Source of the DNA: Symbiodinium natans | Lineage: Eukaryota > Sar > Dinophyceae > Suessiales > Symbiodiniaceae | NCBI GenBank assembly: GCA_905221605.1 | Contig: CAJNDS010002372.1 | Coordinates: 329,410 to 393,409, forward strand | Direction: 5' to 3' | Length of the DNA stretch: 64,000 bases | Shown here: positions 52,680 through 62,223 of the stretch, one piece after another | Layout of the letters: every line of letters begins with the position of its first letter | Position numbering within the stretch: position 1 is the first letter of the stretch | Translations under genes and position numbers: made by a program | The notes under the pieces: model-generated | Told to the model about the DNA's origin: nothing | What the model saw: only the letters and a program-made list of their open reading frames with translations | Databases searched by the model: none

Positions 52680-53081
52680 CACCGTCACTTCGGTCTCCCC
52701 TCAAGCACGTTTCGTGGCTCAGTTACAGGGGCTCGCGGGCTTGCTCATGTCGTGATTCTGGAGTTTTTTAAAGCAAGAGGCTCTCAATGCATCAACTTGG
52801 GGGTGGAATTCCTCGTTGGGTTGAAGAGACTTTGGACTTAGGCTTTGAATATAGGGTTTCCGCTTTTGGGGTTTTATTAGGGGTTTCTGCTGAGAGGGGA
52901 CGGCATGATGTCGTGGTTTTCCGGCATCACCGGGCTCGGCCTTCATCGCACAGACTTGGGAGGCCCTGGCACTGGCCCTCCGGCCATCCCTCGAGGAAGT
53001 GATTTCAGATACCCCCGCAAGGGACGGCGAAGGGTCAGAGGCGTGACCAGGAGCTCTAGGAGAGGGTGGAAGCAGACGTCG

Positions 53082-53951
53082 ATGTCACTGCTAGACCTAC
53101 TGAGCCCTGCCGCATCCCTTGCCGCGGGTTATGGGCACACCTGTGCGGTCAAGGCCGACCGCCAGCTCATCGCCTTTGGACTCTGGGATGCCAGTGTGCC
53201 AGAAGGCTTGGGGCCAGTTCTGGCCGTTTCCGTGGGGCGATTCCATGCGTGTGCGGTGAGGGCCGATGGTGAGCTGGAGTGTTTTGGCAAGAACGAGGCT
53301 GGTCAGTGCGATGTACCACTAGACTTGGGTCCAGTTCTTGCGGTCTCGGCTGGCCTTGCTCACACCTGTGCGGTGAGGATGGATGGACGGCTGGTGTGCT
53401 TCGGTCGCAACCTCGCAGGGGAATCTGAGGTGCCAATGGACTTGGGACCAGTTACGGCTGTTTCCGTCGGGACCTGTCACACCTGCGCCGTAAGAAGGGA
53501 CGGTCAGCTGGTTTGCTTCGGAAGAATCGAGGGTCGCTGCGAGGTGCCGGCGGACCTAGGGCCTGTTCTGGCAGTCTCCGTGGGCCTTGGCCCTGTTGGC
53601 CACACCTGCGCAGTGAAAACCGACGGTCAGCTGGTCTGTTTCGGAAAAACCGATGACGGATACAGCCGATACGATCCATGTGACGTGCCGCCGGACTTGG
53701 GGCCAGTTTTCACAGTGTCTGTGGGCTACCACCACACCTGTGCCGTGAGGACTGATGGTCAGCTGGTATGTTTTGGAAAGCGCAATGACGGTCAGTGCAA
53801 CGTACCTGCGGACCTGGGACCTGTTCTGGCAGTTTCCGCAGGGCGTTGCCACACCTGTGCTGTGACGGCGGACGGTCGGCGGGTCTGCTTCGGATGCAAC
53901 TTTCATGGTCAATGTGACGTGCCAGCAGACTTGGACCAGCCGGATGCGTGA
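53082..53951 (+). CDS. RCC1-like seven-repeat beta-propeller protein
   Basis: 289 aa from the ATG at 53082; an upstream in-frame ATG at 52905 adds 59 residues of non-coding character. Seven repeats of 37-45 residues follow the pattern GHTCAVRTDGQLVCFG... NDGQCDVPADLGPVLAVS, the RCC1/BLIP-II propeller repeat, and seven blades would close one propeller. Repeat 5 has a short GPVG insertion and repeat 1 is divergent (QLIAFGLWD). Each repeat holds two Cys (TCAV, LVCF), more than usual. RCC1 folds bind proteins or chromatin, or act as exchange factors; which applies here cannot be told. There are no introns and no signal peptide. Unlike its neighbours the region lacks telomere-type repeat, which would fit a gene reinserted from mRNA, although no leader relic was found. 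Confidence 0.8.
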   Translation: MSLLDLLSPAASLAAGYGHTCAVKADRQLIAFGLWDASVPEGLGPVLAVSVGRFHACAVRADGELECFGKNEAGQCDVPLDLGPVLAVSAGLAHTCAVRMDGRLVCFGRNLAGESEVPMDLGPVTAVSVGTCHTCAVRRDGQLVCFGRIEGRCEVPADLGPVLAVSVGLGPVGHTCAVKTDGQLVCFGKTDDGYSRYDPCDVPPDLGPVFTVSVGYHHTCAVRTDGQLVCFGKRNDGQCNVPADLGPVLAVSAGRCHTCAVTADGRRVCFGCNFHGQCDVPADLDQPDA

Positions 53952-54737
53952 AAAGACCGTCAGCAAATACATCCCTACTGCTCGCCGAATGCATGGCACG
54001 ATCAAAGTACAGAGTTTCAATCCATGGAGTCCCTGGGTTCCCCTTATTGGTACTTTAAAAGAGAATGAAGGAAACATAGGGTTACAAGAATGAAAACCCC
54101 AGAGCCCACATGTTTGCTAGACCTCACTTCTTTCAGTCCCTGATTTTTGAGCTTGTCCGGCTTTTTTGCAGCATAGGACGCTCGGTTTGTGGGCACATAT
54201 TTACGGATACCTGCTAGTTGATGAGGATTGTAGATGTTTCGGGATACAGGAGAGGTTACCTAAAACCCTCAGCCTGTTTTGTGCTCCAGGGTTTAGGCAT
54301 TGACTCTCTGGAACAGAGTATCCCGAAACCCTATGCACCACATCCCATGCCGAACAGAGCCTGAATGGTGTGGCGATCCATGATTTCGTCGCCCAAACCC
54401 CAACCTTCACAAAAATACATTTATAGCCCTGAATCCTAAATCCAAGCACCCAAAGCCCTGAACTTCAAACTCGGCTTGCCGAACTAATCCGAGGCCGGAT
54501 GTTGAATTCGCACCTCTAGACCCAGCAGCTCTACTCGCTAGGTCCAGGGTTTAGCTGTAGGGCCTTGCCTGCCTTCTCACCGGCTCCCGCCCGAAACCTG
54601 ATAAACCCCAATTCCTAAACCCGAACCCCCTCCCAACCCTAAACCCTCAACCCTAAACCCTACACCCTAAACCCTAAACCCTAAACCCTACACCCTAAAC
54701 CCTAAACCCTAACCCCTACAAAAACAACAACCCACAG
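53952..54737 (+). other. Spacer with degenerate telomere-type repeats
   Basis: Unique sequence to about 54230, then CCCTAAA-like units and an array at 54630-54720. No gene seen. Confidence 0.35.
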
Positions 54738-54814
54738 GAAGACCGAGTGGCCGCTGCGGAGCCGCTTGAGTGGGCGCGCAGCATGGGCTGCATTGGGTCC
54801 GGGAGCTTCGGGGA
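54738..54814 (+). CDS. Exon with a protein-kinase-like glycine loop
   Basis: After CCCACAG the frame reads VAAAEPLEWARSMGCIGSGSFG and ends in phase 2 before GTTTAGG from telomere-type repeat. IGSGSFG matches the kinase P-loop GxGxxG. No further kinase exon was recognised nearby, so the match may be chance. Confidence 0.35.
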
Positions 54815-54892
54815 GTTTAGGGTTTCAGGTTTAGGGTTTAAGGTTTAGGGTTTAGGGTTTAAGCTGTGGGGTTCATAGGCCGGGTTTGCTTA

Positions 54893-54999
54893 CTGGTTCT
54901 TAGTCGGGAATGAGGGAATGAGGAATCTCATATGCCCTGTTTATATCCTTGAAGGGGTTCTATAGAGCACCTCCTTCATTCCCTACTAAGAACCACCAG
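54893..54999. repeat. Imperfect inverted repeat
   Basis: Arms 54893-54924 and 54971-54999 (CTGGTTCTTAGTCGGGAATG against CATTCCCTACTAAGAACCAC) with a ~46-bp loop. It could be a small fold-back element or an RNA hairpin. Confidence 0.6.
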
Positions 55000-55502
55000 G
55001 CTTGTGGTTTAGCATTGAATTATGGGGCTTGGGAACCAGCTGCATCAACATGAAGTACTGCAAACTTGTTTGCACTGCTGCTCGTGCTGATCGTTGTAGT
55101 GATACCAGTTCATAGCAATACTATAGCAATCATAACAGGGCTTGTCGTGTAGGCTGCCCTGAAGGTCTTGACAAAGACGATTTCAGCATGGTCGTTCTGA
55201 AGCCGGTTTCCGCAGCCATTCATCCTTCATCATCAGTCTGGGGTGTTTCTGCTGTCTGAAAGTTGTCTTTGTTTCAACGCTTCGCCCGGGCCAAGTCTAA
55301 ACAATTGGCCCATGGGCAGTGTCGTGCATCTTGCGCATGATAATTGAAAGCTTTGTTCAGACAATGACACGAGGCAACCAGTTGTGAACGCAAGAACCGG
55401 TGTGATCGTCATGGCCTATCATGCTTGCCTTCCGCCCTGCCGGCCTCAGCTTGGGGGAGTCAAGCTTGCCTCCACCCACCCTCTCCGGCGGCCTCCGCTT
55501 GA

Positions 55503-56588
55503 GTCAAGCCGACCTCCAGCCTGCTTCTCCCTTACGCCGCACGTCATGTTCTAGTGTCGGCAGCAGGCCTTGCAGTCCGACGGTGGGGGCGGAACTGTTG
55601 CAAGCAGAGCGCGGCTGCATCACCTGCATTGCATAGTACTTCTGTCGGTCGAACTTGGATTTGCAAGGAAGAGATTACAGAGATTTTCAGCCGTGTAGAC
55701 GACGTCGCCCAGTTCGAATTGATCGAAGAGAAGGTCTCCTTGGACCCACATGATGAAGACAATAATTTTATTTACTCATGTTTTCTATCAAGGAGCGGTG
55801 GCCGTCTTACCCGTGAGATTGTGGAAAAAGATTTCGTTCTTGTTGGACATGACAAATGTGGCTTATCAGCAGTCCTCGATGTACAAGTGCCTCCGGGAGC
55901 AACCTTGTCAGTACAAATGAGCACATGGGTGAACTACTGCCGCAGCGGCTTCGGCGTCCAGGAATCGTCATGCTTCGGGGTTGGAATGGTCCCGTACGGA
56001 TTTGGCAAGGAACAAGAATGGCGTCGTGGCGGCTTCCAAACCTGCATTGAAGATGGCGTACAGTACCACTGTGACTTCGCTTGGGAAGAGCAGATGTTTG
56101 ATGACATAGACGGTCCCGGTAGCTTGGCACGACTGGCGGGCTTGCTTGAGCTTGCTCGTCGCTCACCTGACTCCCTGATGCTGTATACTCTGGATGTTGT
56201 GCAAGGAGGATCCAGCATTCACCATTCCAAGCAAACAAAGCTGAGCTTGGAGATGATCGACGTAAGACTCCGTCGTGATGCATCCGGGGAAACTGAGCTT
56301 AGTTTCGCGCATGGATCAGATGTGTTCAAGGTCAAACGTCCAGCGCAAGATGCACACATGCAGCTTTACTTCAATTGCCTTGGCTGGGCAGACCAAATGA
56401 CGTACTTTCAGATACACAAGGTAGCCTACGATCCGCCGCTTTGTGACAGGAATGCCTCCGAAAGGGGCAATGACTCAAAGAAGCGAGCAAGTGAGGAGGA
56501 CTTTCCCGATTATGCCAAAATCTTGAGAGCCGATCCGGAGCTACGCAGGCAAGTTGACGAGTTGATCAAAAACTCAAAGCAACAGTAG
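55503..56588 (+). CDS. Orphan protein of ~344-361 aa, start unresolved
   Basis: The frame is open from 55503 (after TGA at 55500-55502) to TAG at 56586-56588. It has no ATG before the middle of the protein; the GTG at 55554 is not a likely eukaryotic start, so an upstream exon or a lost start is probable. The sequence is globular: EIFSRVDDVAQFELIEEKV, HDEDNNFIYSCFLSRSGGR, VEKDFVLVGHDKCGLSAVL, GFGKEQEWRRGGFQTCIEDG, MTYFQIHKVAYDPP, and a charged C-terminus (DYAKILRADPELRRQVDEL). There is no signal peptide, membrane segment or repeat. The region has ordinary codon use and no telomere-type repeat. I do not recognise the family. Confidence 0.65.
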   Translation, partial: VKPTSSLLLPYAARHVLVSAAGLAVRRWGRNCCKQSAAASPALHSTSVGRTWICKEEITEIFSRVDDVAQFELIEEKVSLDPHDEDNNFIYSCFLSRSGGRLTREIVEKDFVLVGHDKCGLSAVLDVQVPPGATLSVQMSTWVNYCRSGFGVQESSCFGVGMVPYGFGKEQEWRRGGFQTCIEDGVQYHCDFAWEEQMFDDIDGPGSLARLAGLLELARRSPDSLMLYTLDVVQGGSSIHHSKQTKLSLEMIDVRLRRDASGETELSFAHGSDVFKVKRPAQDAHMQLYFNCLGWADQMTYFQIHKVAYDPPLCDRNASERGNDSKKRASEEDFPDYAKILRADPELRRQVDELIKNSKQQ

Positions 56589-57298
56589 ATAGCTTGACTT
56601 CTCGATGGCACTATAAGGCAGAAAAAGGATCAGGGCTGCGGGGGAGCCTTCAATCGAAGCCTCGAAGCTGATCTCTGTAGACCTTGTCCTTTAGGGTTAA
56701 GGGGTTTAGGGTTTAGGGTTTAGGGTTTGGGGTTTAGGGTTTAGGGTTTAGGGTTTAGGGTCTACCCTATTCCTCAGCCCCGAGCCCCACACGCACATTC
56801 GCAGGTGATAATCCCGTACGTGTGTTTCCCCGAACATGCTCTATAAACCTTTGGCAAGCCATGTACCTTAAGACTGGAAAGCCGTTCTGCAAAGCACAGC
56901 CTTAAACCCGAAGCCCATGAAACCCTAAACCCTAACCCCATGATTCCCCTACTGTAAACCCCAGAACCCCAAATTCTTGTAGACAGACTCCCAGCCAAGG
57001 AAAAGTAGCGGTTCTCAGCTTCTGCTGCGCCTTCGCTTTCTACGGCTTCTTGGCTCCCCGGCCACAAGTGGGGACGAAACCCCTCGAACTCAACCTCTAA
57101 AGTACCGAGAACCTGAACCCTAAAGCTTAACCTTACAATTCATTGAAGCCTTAAGCCCCAAAACAGCCCTTGACCCTCAGCCCTTGGGGCCTCTCACCCC
57201 AAGTAGGGTACAAAATCTTCAACTTTTCTTGTCCGGGGAGGGCTTGACTGGGTAAGGATTTCGTTTCGATGTTCCGGGAGGGGGTGGGGGGGTGGGGG
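56589..57298 (+). other. Spacer with telomere-type repeats and one exon-like piece
   Basis: TTTAGGG-type units at 56700-56765. A frame from ~56996 reads SGSQLLLRLRFLRLLG and runs open to TAA at ~57120. Not linked to other exons. Confidence 0.3.
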
Positions 57299-57684
57299 GC
57301 TCAGCGGGCTCAGCTGAGCGGCCTCAGCGGGCTTAGCGGCCTCAGGGCCTCATGCGGCCTCAGCAGCCAGAGCGGGCTCAGCGGCCGGGCTTGAGGGCCT
57401 GTGCGGGCTCAGCGGGCTTAGTGGCCTGAGAGCATGCTTGGTGGCATGAAGGCCTCAGCGGCCTGAGCGGGCTCAGCGGCCTGAGGGCCTCATGCGCAGC
57501 AGCCTGAGCGGGCTCAGCGGCCTCACGCGGCCTCAGCAGCCTGAGCAGGCCTCAGCGGCCCCAGCGGGCTTAGCCGCCTGAGGGCCGCATGCGGCGGGCT
57601 CAGCGGTCTCAGCGGCCCCAGCGGGCTCAGCGGCCTGAGCGGCTTCAGCGGGCTCAGCGGCTTCAGCGGGCTCAGCGGCTTCAG
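57299..57684 (+). repeat. 9-10-bp minisatellite (CAGCGGCCT / GAGCGGGCT)
   Basis: About 40 degenerate units. It is partly open in one + frame as an Arg/Gln-rich repeat and is directly followed by an exon-like segment at 57685. Confidence 0.85.
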
Positions 57685-58310
57685 GTTGCACGGGGTGTCC
57701 TCAAATCAAGGCTTCGAGGAATTCGTCTGTGCACACCCAAACTTTTCAGCGACTATTTGACGTCATCCGCAATGATATCTCAAAAGAAACCTATGTCAAA
57801 TAGCCCTTATAAGTGTTCGGGTTGGAGGGGGAGCGGGGGGTGGGGGGGGGGGATTCCGGGCTTTGGAAAGGCTTTAGGGTTTCGATGCTTCAGGGTTTGT
57901 AGGGTTTTTGTGCTTCAGGGTTTTGGGGTATTGTGCTTTGATAGTTCTAGGGCTGTTTGTTTTCAAGTTGCGGCTAGTTGTTTTTGTTTGGGGCTCCAGT
58001 GCTTCAGGGTATTGCCGCTTTGTTGTGTTGGGTTTTGGATGCTTTTGGTTGCTTTTGCTTTTTGCCTTCAGGAATTGAGCATTTTCTGAGGTGTGAGGAC
58101 TTTTGTCATTTGCTTCTTGGTTTTTAGGGCTTGGGGTTGAACGTTCTTGGGCTTGGGTGCTTAGCTTTTTAGGCCTTCACGGGCGCGCGTAGGTTCCAGA
58201 AGACAGCGCTGCCTATTTTCAGCAGCTTGCCAGGGTCTCCAGAATATGTCCTGAAATCGGATTCTAGGCAGTTTCAGAAGCGTACTCGCGGAAAACACCC
58301 AAAACCCTAG
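57685..58310 (+). CDS. Two exons of an unknown gene, stop at 58308-58310
   Basis: 57685-57820 reads VARGVLKSRLRGIRLCTPKL and SDYLTSSAMISQKK and ends in phase 1 before GTTGGAG. 58200-58310 follows GTTCCAG and reads TALPIFSSLPGSPEYVLKSD, then RQFQKRTRGKHPK to TAG. The second exon starts in phase 0, so at least one exon is missing between them. Confidence 0.4.
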
Positions 58311-58685
58311 TCCTAGTGCCCAAACTAAACTGCCAATATTGCGGCCACATTTCAACTTCGCATGGGTTTAGAGTTTCGGGATTTCTTTGCCTCCGAGACA
58401 TCTCTTCCCCTGAAACGTATCTTCGGGTTTAGCGTTCCAACACGTTAAAAGCCCAAACCCCAAACCCGTAAACAAACCCTAAACTCTAAACCCTAAACCC
58501 TAAAAACCCTATCTCCACAAACCCACTTTGAAACCCAAGAGCCTCTCCTCCATTTCCTATCAGGGCAGTGCTTCTGAAGCTGGGGCGCAGATGACCGCTC
58601 CAGGTGCCTCCTAGACCCTAGACCCTAAACCCTAAACCCTAAACCCTGAACCCTGAACCCTGAACCCTGAACCCTAAACCTCAAG

Positions 58686-58857
58686 CCCTGAGTTCGAGCT
58701 GCAGTCTTGGGTCAAACCTGAGTTCGAGTTGGCAGCCTGGGGGCCAATATGGATCATGGAAAAGAAAAAGGAAGCTCCCAGCTTAAGAGGGCCAAGAACC
58801 ACACCCTCACAAGCCTTAGTCGGCTTCAATCTCCCCCCCCCTCTTGGGATCCTGTGA
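58686..58857 (+). CDS. Exon-like open frame
   Basis: After CTCAAG the frame reads EFELQSWVKPEFELAAWGP, IMEKKKEAPSLRG and TPSQALVGFNLPPPLG to TGA at 58855-58857; GTGAATC is an alternative donor at 58855. It includes a short tandem duplication around PEFEL. Confidence 0.4.
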
Positions 58858-59102
58858 ATCGAGCTTCGATGCACTTTCTTGGAGGTGCAAGGGATGGCTA
58901 CTCGGAAGAGTTTCTAGTTGAGAGAGTAGGGTTGAAGGCTGAAGGTTTAGCGTCTAAGGTTTAGGGCCTAAGTGTTTCGGTTTAGGGTGCAATTAGGGGC
59001 TGATGCGAAAGTCTAAACCTGATCGCTCCCGTCCATGCAAACAGGGTTTAGATGGGCTTAGGCTTATGGGTGTAGGGCTTAGGGCAAACAAAGCCAAACC
59101 AG

Positions 59103-59543
59103 GACCTGCTACAGTACGACAGCGCTCCATATATATATATATATATCAAAGCCCTAGGCCATGAGGCTCGTACACAGGGCTTGTCTTTGCTTATGCTTGC
59201 CATTGCGCTTGACCTTAGCTCAAGCAACCAAACGGTTCAGGCTGCCGCAGACCTTGGCGTTGGAAGTTCAGGCGTTTTGATTTTTAGCTTTGAGTAAGGT
59301 GCAAAAGGTTAAACCCGAAGCCTAAAGCCAAGACCCAAAAAAACTCGGGCCTGCTGGCCCTCACCCCTAAACCCTGAAACCCTTGTGTAAAAAAAGAGCC
59401 TTAAACCCTTAAACCCCGAACCCTAAACCTGGACCCCAAACAATAGAGCCCAAACCCTTCAAGCCTTAGACCCTAAAGCCCTGAAGCGCGTTGCAGGTGT
59501 GACGCCCGACCTTAGTACGGTGTGGGAGAAGGCAGGCTATGCA
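59103..59543 (+). CDS. Exon-like segments
   Basis: 59103-59297 reads DLLQYDSAP, a TA microsatellite coding YIYIYI, then LSLLMLAIALDLSSSNQTVQ and ADLGVGSSGVL to TAA at 59295-59297. 59497-59543 reads VTPDLSTVWEKAGYA and ends before GTTTAGGG. Gene limits unknown. Confidence 0.35.
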
Positions 59544-60088
59544 GTTTAGGGTAGCAGCTGGGGTAACTCTTACTTCAAGGGCATAGTAGGATCCTGTCAG
59601 GGTCTTAGGGCCTTTTAGGGTTTAGGGTGAGTTTGCTTCCTTTTGATGGCGCCCATGACGATTACGGAAGGGGGGGCTTATGGGCTTTTGCGTAGGGAAC
59701 CCCGACCCCCGCCCCCCCCCACTGTCTGTCGGCGGCGGTTTGGGTCGGGATTAGGGTTTTTTGGGTTCGGACACCCAGCATCATCTATGTGTGTCCCACC
59801 TCCCTGCCCACCGCTCTTACACCCTGACAGCCTATACCCGAAGAACGCTACGCCTAAAACCCTTAAACTTAAGGCCGAGGTCCATGAGCGGCTCTGAAGA
59901 TATCTAGAAGGAGCCCCCACAAAAGTCGACAAGCCTAAAGCCTAAATGGGTTCACGTATTCTTGGGTTTGAGGGTTCAGGGTGGGATGTAAAGGATTTTT
60001 TCATTTTCTCGGGTTCAGGCTTTCATGGTTGGCGGCTCCCTCTTATCTCGGAAGGGCTTCTATGATTCTTAGGGTTTTGCTGGCTCAG

Positions 60089-61530
60089 GCCTTGGTTGAG
60101 GTTTCCAAGCGAGATCCACTTATAGGAGCTTTCCTCCTGAAGTTCCTTACAGACAGGGCCCCCGACGACAGGGACCTTACACACCAAAACCCCCAATTCC
60201 CGCTCCTTGGCTAGGCAATGAGCAGCGCAGCCAAGGGAGGCTTCACCGCCTAAAAACACAGCCGCGAGTTTTTTGGTTTCGGGTTTCCTCCGAGGTTTAG
60301 AAGGCTTAGGGTGACGTCTGAGAACTTCCAGCTCCGCCTAGGCTGAGGGATGTCAACAGTTTAGGATTCAGGTCTCGCCTTCAGTGTCTCAAAACGCAGA
60401 GTTGAAGGTGGCGAAGTGGCGCTAAAACCGAAACCCTAAACCCAGAGTAATCGGATCCCTTGAGACATCAGCCGAATTTCAAATGTTCGTACTCCGAGCC
60501 TGGAATGTGCGTGCTGAGGTCAGCTGCTTTGAAAGCATCATCCTCATAGTTGACCCGGAAACTTCTGACTTCGATCTAAGTCAAGACGCCATGACGCGCG
60601 GAGATCTGACATACAATGCCTTGAAGCCATTGAGGCCTTTTGGGGTTTCGGGGTTATGTGGGGCTTATAGGAGCTTTGGGAGCTCAGGGACTAAGCCCTG
60701 AAGCCTTATATCCCAAACCCTCAACCCTCAACGCTGAACCGAAGGTTCAGGGTTTAGGGTTTAGAGTTCGGGGCTTGCACCTTGTCATGGGAGGCGTGGC
60801 GGGGCTCGTGGCCGGTGTCTTGCAGGTGCGGCCAAAGAAAGCTGTCCTGCAAGGATTTAGGACTGAGAGGGCTTAATGTTGCATTCTCTGGAGGGGGGCT
60901 GAGGTGCCCCAAGCCACCCTAAACCTAAACCTTACAGGCCCTCAGCAGATTTAGGGAGGGTTTTCGAGCGCACCCGGCTGTCTTTGCCCGGCACTTCAGG
61001 ATTTGCTCAGCCCTTCATGCGTTGGGGGTTTTAGGTTCTCAGGGCGTAGGGTGGTGGAGGGCTTGAGTTTTAGTTTGTTGCTCCTGGGAGTATCCTGCAG
61101 TCGCTCTGAACTCTGACCTCTTGAACCCTGAAGCCTTAAACCCCAACTCTCCTGAACCCAGCAATTTCCGGAGGTTGATCGACATGATGGGCCCTGCTTG
61201 GTACCCTATACCCATACCTCAGATCAACCCGAAACTTGGCCATTTTTGCCCCTAAGAGGGTTTCGGGGTTTGGAGTCGCCGACTTCTCAACACGCGGGCG
61301 CGAGGTCCTTAGCTTCATGTGGCTCCGGACGGCGCGGGCCCCGAAGATCATCTGCCAGAAGTTCGGGCCCCTAAACCCTAAACCCTAAACCCTAAACCCA
61401 AACAAGCCGAAGACCCCCAAAAGAAAGCCCAGCAAAACAACGACCTACCCCCTAAGCGGCCCAGGCCATGAATTATCAATATGTCACCGGCGGCAGCGGG
61501 GCCCTTGGACGCCAGAGCCAGTGGATTTAA
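60089..61530 (+). CDS. Exon cluster, possible stop at 61528-61530
   Basis: 60089-~60180 reads ALVEVSKRDPLIGAFLLKF; 60465-60644 reads EFQMFVLRAWNVRAEVSC and ILIVDPETSDFDLSQDAM and ends before GTTTCGG; ~60780-60826 is hydrophobic (LVMGGVAGLVAGVLQ); 61162-61200 reads NFRRLIDMMGPA before GTACCC; ~61276-61366 reads VADFSTRGREVLSFMWLRTA; 61465-61530 reads MNYQYVTGGSGALGRQSQW to TAA. A separate terminal-looking piece (SQNAELKVAKWR) ends at 60424. More than one gene may be present. Confidence 0.35.
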
Positions 61531-61917
61531 GCTTTTCGGGCCTTTGGTGCATTAGGGTTTTAGGGTAGGAGTTTAGGGTTCCATATGTTTTGGGGTTTGA
61601 GGGGTATTTTGGGCAGCCAAAACGCCACTAGTCGACAAGCTTAAACATGGCAAAGGATGAGAACCAAGATCCTAAACCCCCAAACCCAAAAACCCTAAAC
61701 CCCAAAATCCCTAAACCCTAAACCCCTAAACGCCCCACAACCCTAAACCACTAAAACCCCAAAATCCAAAGTTCGGTTTGGACTCAGGGCCATGCTGTAG
61801 GGTTTAGGGCTTAGGGTTTATAGGGCTTGGGGTTCAGGGTTTAGGGCTAAGGGTTTAGGGCCCCCGGGTTTTTCATATTTTGGGGAGGCACCGTGCCCCC
61901 CTATCTTGGGAACCGTC

Positions 61918-62223
61918 CAGATCCCGAGGCTTGAAGACAGCTTTGAGCCAGGGCCTCTGAGAGAGTCCAGGAATGTTCCTTCGCTTTGCCGTGGGGGTTT
62001 CGCGCATGTGGGGATAGGGGGGGGGGGTGAGTAGGGTTTGCAGGGTTCAGGGTTTAGGGTTTAGTTGGGGGTTTCGGGTTCAGTTCAGGGCAGGGATTTT
62101 CAGACGGGCAAGAGGAGCCATGAGCACGCAGATGCGAGTTGGCGCAGCCTCAAGATTTTGGCAGCTTTGTGGGATGTGGCCATGCACGCAGACCTTGTAG
62201 AACCTGACAAGTCCCAGTTTTGA
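61918..62223 (+). CDS. Terminal exons of an unknown gene, stop at 62221-62223
   Basis: ~61918-62010 reads LEDSFEPGPLRESRNVPSL. 62104-62223 follows TTTTCAG and reads GKRSHEHADASWRSLKILA and ALWDVAMHADLVEPDKSQF to TGA. The intron holds a G-run and TTTAGGG units. Confidence 0.4.
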
